A stretch of 64,000 nt of DNA from the NCBI RefSeq assembly GCF_040931995.1, contig NZ_CP162412.1, forward strand, positions 2,232,001 to 2,296,000, given 5' to 3'. Below are positions 61,574 to 64,000 of this stretch, piece by piece. The translations under genes were made by a program, and so were the position numbers. The stretch is from Pelagovum sp. HNIBRBA483 (GTDB taxonomy: Bacteria > Pseudomonadota > Alphaproteobacteria > Rhodobacterales > Rhodobacteraceae). The number at the start of each line of letters is the position of its first letter. Positions within the stretch are counted from its first letter, which is position 1. The notes beneath the pieces were generated by a model, which worked only from the letters and a program-made list of their open reading frames with translations, made no database searches and had not been told where the DNA came from.

Positions 61574-62365
61574 ATGACTCGGATCGACGCCAAATTCGCA
61601 GCCCTCAAAGCCGAAGGCAAAAAAGCTTTCGTCGCCTATGTGATGGCTGGCGATCCCGATTATGAGACGTCGCTAGAGGTGGTCAAAGGCCTCCCCGCTG
61701 CCGGTGTCGATGTGATCGAACTGGGCCTGCCCTTCACCGATCCGATGGCCGATGGCTCCACCATTCAGCTCGCCGGTCAGCGCGCGCTCGAAGGCGGCCA
61801 GACACTCATCAAGACCCTCGAACTGGCCCGCACCTTCCGTGAGCAGGACGACACCACCCCGATCGTTCTGATGGGCTATTACAACCCGATCTATTCCCAC
61901 GGCGTTACGCGTTTCCTTGACGATGCCAAGGCCGCTGGCATCGACGGTCTGATCGTCGTCGATCTCCCACCCGAAGAGGATGTCGAGCTGTGCATCCCCG
62001 CGCAGGAGGCAGGGCTGAACTTCATCCGCCTCGCCACGCCCACCACCGATGACAAGCGCCTGCCCAAGGTGATGACCAACACGTCCGGCTTCGTCTATTA
62101 CGTCTCGATCACCGGCATCACTGGCGCAGCCAATGCCGTCGCCACCGATGTCGGCCCCGAGGTCGCGCGGATCAAGGCCGTTTCCGATCTGCCCGTGATC
62201 GTCGGCTTCGGCATCAAGACACCCGAAGCCGCCCAGCAGATCGCCTCCGTCGCGGATGGTGCCGTTGTTGGCTCCGCCATCGTCGAGCGCATCGCCAACG
62301 GCGACAGCCCCGCCGATGTGCTGGCCTTCGTCAAAACCCTCGCTGACGGCGCCCACAGCGCTTAA
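61574..62365 (+). CDS. trpA: Tryptophan synthase alpha chain
   Basis: The alpha subunit cleaves indole-3-glycerol phosphate to indole and passes it to TrpB. The 263-residue TIM barrel has the catalytic Glu in [16 protein letters not shown], Asp in [11 protein letters not shown], the loop [13 protein letters not shown] and the phosphate-binding [11 protein letters not shown] and GAVVGSAIV. The ATG at 61574 ([29 protein letters not shown]) has GGAAGGACAG upstream. No trpB gene is adjacent; it is presumably encoded elsewhere. Confidence 0.97.
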   Translation: MTRIDAKFAALKAEGKKAFVAYVMAGDPDYETSLEVVKGLPAAGVDVIELGLPFTDPMADGSTIQLAGQRALEGGQTLIKTLELARTFREQDDTTPIVLMGYYNPIYSHGVTRFLDDAKAAGIDGLIVVDLPPEEDVELCIPAQEAGLNFIRLATPTTDDKRLPKVMTNTSGFVYYVSITGITGAANAVATDVGPEVARIKAVSDLPVIVGFGIKTPEAAQQIASVADGAVVGSAIVERIANGDSPADVLAFVKTLADGAHSA

Positions 62366-62496
62366 GCCCGCCCGCTTCAGCTTTTGCCAACTTTCCCGTG
62401 CAATACTGGGGTTGCGCGGCGCCTATTTCTGCGCCGCAGCGGTCCGGTTGCGGCAAAACATGCATACACACGCTTCGCGCTTGCCGGTGGGGTCAT

Positions 62497-62528
62497 AAAT
62501 TGGTAAGGGATTTTAACCAATTTTAACC
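62497..62528 (+). promoter_or_regulatory. Candidate operator upstream of lldD
   Basis: An inverted repeat AAATTGGT and ACCAATTT (62497-62504 and 62516-62523) lies 20-46 nt upstream of the lldD start. The half-sites resemble those of FadR-subfamily GntR regulators, whose known sites have shorter spacing. A direct repeat TTTTAACC (62511-62518 and 62521-62528) overlaps it. No regulator gene is beside it in the window. Confidence 0.45.
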
Positions 62529-62543
62529 TTTCGGAGCGCGGCC

Positions 62544-63707
62544 ATGCCCGTCATCACGACCATCGACGACCTCAAGAAGATCCACCGCCGCCGCGCTCCC
62601 AAGATGTTTTTCGACTACTGCGAATCGGGCAGTTGGACCGAGCAAACCTTCCGCGACAACACCTCCGATTTTGCCGAAATCCGCCTCCGCCAAAGGGTCG
62701 CGGTGGACATGTCAAACCGCACCACGCGCAGCACGATGGCCGGTCAGGATGTCGCCATGCCAGTGGCCCTCGCGCCCGTCGGCTTCACCGGAATGCAATG
62801 CGCCGATGGCGAGATCAAAGCCGCCCGCGCCGCCGAGAAATTCGGCGTCCCCTACACGCTTTCCACCATGTCGATCTGCTCCATCGAAGACGTCCGCGAA
62901 CACACGAAAGAGCCGTTCTGGTTCCAGCTTTACGTCATCAAGGACGAGGAATTCGTCGATAACATCATCGCCCGCGCCAAGAACGCAGGCGTCTCCGCCC
63001 TCGTCATCACGCTCGATCTTCAGGTGCTCGGCCAGCGCCATAAAGACATCAAGAACCAGCTCACCGCCCCGCCCCGCATGACGCCGCGTGTTATCGCTGA
63101 TCTGGCGATCCGCTGGCGCTGGGGCTTGGGCATGCTCGGCACCCGCCGCCATACCTTCCGCAACATCGCCGGCCACGCCAAAGGCGTCAGCGATCTGCGT
63201 TCTCTCTCCAGTTGGACCGCCGAGCAGTTCGAGCCAAAGCTCGACTGGTCGATGATCGCCAAGCTGAAAGAGAAATGGGGCGGCAAGGTCATCCTCAAAG
63301 GCGTTCTCGATGCCGAAGATGCCCGCAAAGCAGTGGAAATCGGCTGCGACGCGATCGTCGTCTCCAACCACGGCGGCCGCCAGCTTGACGGCGCGCTGTC
63401 CTCCATCCGCATCCTGCCGTCCATCGTCAAAGCGGTCGGCGGCCAGACCGAGATCTGGCTCGACAGCGGCATCCGCACTGGTCAGGACGTGCTCAAAGCG
63501 CTCGCCCTCGGCGCGCACGGCACGATGATCGGTCGTGCCTATATCTACGGCCTCGGCGCGATGGGGGAGGCAGGCGTCACCAAAGCGCTCGAAGTGATCC
63601 ACAAGGAACTCGACACCACGATGGCCCTCTGCGGCGAGCGGGACATCCACAACCTGTCGCGCGATAACCTCCTGCTGCCGCAGGATTTTACAACCCGCTG
63701 GACCTGA
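62544..63707 (+). CDS. lldD: FMN-dependent L-lactate dehydrogenase (alpha-hydroxy acid oxidase family)
   Basis: This membrane-associated flavoprotein oxidises L-lactate to pyruvate and passes electrons to the respiratory chain. The 387-residue protein has MPVALAPVGFTGMQCADGEIKAARAAEKFGVPYTLSTMS, WFQLYVIKDE, LVITLDLQVLGQRHKDIKNQ, and the active-site signature SNHGGRQLDGA (catalytic His, Arg) with FMN-phosphate loops LDSGIRTGQDVLKALALGA and IGRAYIYGL. Close family members oxidise other 2-hydroxy acids, so the substrate is probable rather than certain. It overlaps the convergent MFS gene by 20 nt. Confidence 0.93.
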   Translation: MPVITTIDDLKKIHRRRAPKMFFDYCESGSWTEQTFRDNTSDFAEIRLRQRVAVDMSNRTTRSTMAGQDVAMPVALAPVGFTGMQCADGEIKAARAAEKFGVPYTLSTMSICSIEDVREHTKEPFWFQLYVIKDEEFVDNIIARAKNAGVSALVITLDLQVLGQRHKDIKNQLTAPPRMTPRVIADLAIRWRWGLGMLGTRRHTFRNIAGHAKGVSDLRSLSSWTAEQFEPKLDWSMIAKLKEKWGGKVILKGVLDAEDARKAVEIGCDAIVVSNHGGRQLDGALSSIRILPSIVKAVGGQTEIWLDSGIRTGQDVLKALALGAHGTMIGRAYIYGLGAMGEAGVTKALEVIHKELDTTMALCGERDIHNLSRDNLLLPQDFTTRWT

Positions 63708-64000
63708 CCGCCGACGGCCCGCGCCGCTGGAGCACCAGCGCCAGCGGCACCGAGAAACACAGGAACACCCCGACACCGGCAAAGGCTGCGCGCAGCCCGA
63801 ACATCTCGCTCATCAGCCCCATGAAGACCGGCGCGAAAAAGAACCCCGCAAAGCCCATGACCGCGCCCTTGCTGATGGCTTCGGTCCGCAGATGCGGCGG
63901 CACCAGCTTGCCCACCAGCGCTAGTGCCATCGGCCCCACGACCGAGACCCCCAGCCCCATCGTGCCAAAGCCCACATAGGCGATCAGCGGGCTTGGCGCG
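63688..64000 (-). CDS. MFS transporter, C-terminal part only
   Basis: About 104 residues are visible; the N-terminus lies beyond the right window edge. Three hydrophobic segments (PLIAYVGFGTMGLGVSVVGPMALALVG, MGFAGFFFAPVFMGLMSEMFG, AFAGVGVFLCFSVPLALVL) and the pattern RTEAISKGAVMGFAGFFFAPVFMGLMSE are those of helices 10-12 of a major facilitator superfamily protein. An internal GTG at 63975 could mimic a start, but the frame is open to the edge. Its 3' end overlaps lldD by 20 nt in convergent orientation. Confidence 0.8.
   Translation of the reverse strand, partial: APSPLIAYVGFGTMGLGVSVVGPMALALVGKLVPPHLRTEAISKGAVMGFAGFFFAPVFMGLMSEMFGLRAAFAGVGVFLCFSVPLALVLQRRGPSAVRSSGL

Noticed and set aside
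1-64000. tRNA or rRNA genes
   Set aside because: I looked in all intergenic gaps for T-loop (GGTTCGAATCC-type) and CCA-end patterns and saw none; a covariance-model scan would be needed to exclude them fully.

Overview
The window looks like a chromosomal segment of an alphaproteobacterium of the Rhodobacteraceae (Roseobacter-type). The base composition is GC-rich and the genes are tightly packed. Lineage markers include the ctaC-ctaB-ctaG-ctaE-surf1-thrC-M16 block, a gcrA cell-cycle regulator, a DUF1467 gene beside a methylmalonyl-CoA epimerase, and Flp pilins carrying the AVTVDW signature. I saw no rRNA, tRNA, CRISPR array, insertion sequence or prophage. Both ends cut genes: an M16 peptidase at the left and an MFS transporter at the right.

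Layout. 1-6.9 kb (minus strand) is a cytochrome c oxidase biogenesis operon: COX2, heme O synthase, a small membrane protein, CtaG, COX3 and SURF1, followed by threonine synthase and the M16 peptidase. The catalytic subunit gene ctaD is not here. 7-12.4 kb carries tldD, dprA and topA. 12.5-17.8 kb holds a cassette resembling the mycobacterial decaprenyl-phosphoryl-D-arabinose pathway: a YbhN-type flippase-like protein, a DprE1-like FAD enzyme, a DprE2-like reductase and, convergently, a HAD-UbiA fusion after a lytic transglycosylase gene. 18.1-29.2 kb is a Tad/Flp pilus locus: three pilins, CpaB, secretin CpaC, an OmpA lipoprotein, CpaE/TadZ, CpaF/TadA, TadB, TadC, two TPR lipoproteins and the CpaA prepilin peptidase. 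A polytopic GT-C-like membrane protein and an AAA ATPase follow. 32.5-46.7 kb is mostly housekeeping: hrpB, gnd, a Nudix hydrolase, a Pit phosphate transporter behind a Pho box, a LysR/dehydrogenase pair, argF and argD, an ABC-2 permease, gcrA and rimO. 46.7-48.7 kb is the most accessory-like stretch, with a cluster of palindromic repeats, an AT-rich orphan gene and small membrane or lipoproteins. 48.7-64 kb returns to small conserved genes and core genes (dgkA, hlyIII, an HDAC-like amidohydrolase, nitroreductase, CysZ-like, mce, aspS, TetR/MAPEG, ychF, trpA, lldD).

How parts may work together. The arabinose-donor-like cassette, the pilus locus and the GT-C-like protein lie within 18 kb. Known D-arabinofuranose modification of a type IV pilin in Pseudomonas aeruginosa makes pilus glycosylation a testable idea here. 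It is inference, and an envelope polysaccharide is an equally possible acceptor. Other points of interest are a small protein with a double-glycine leader-like N-terminus (55870-56115), a nested-palindrome operator between tetR and a MAPEG gene, and the alanine at the position of the benzothiazinone target cysteine in the DprE1 homologue.
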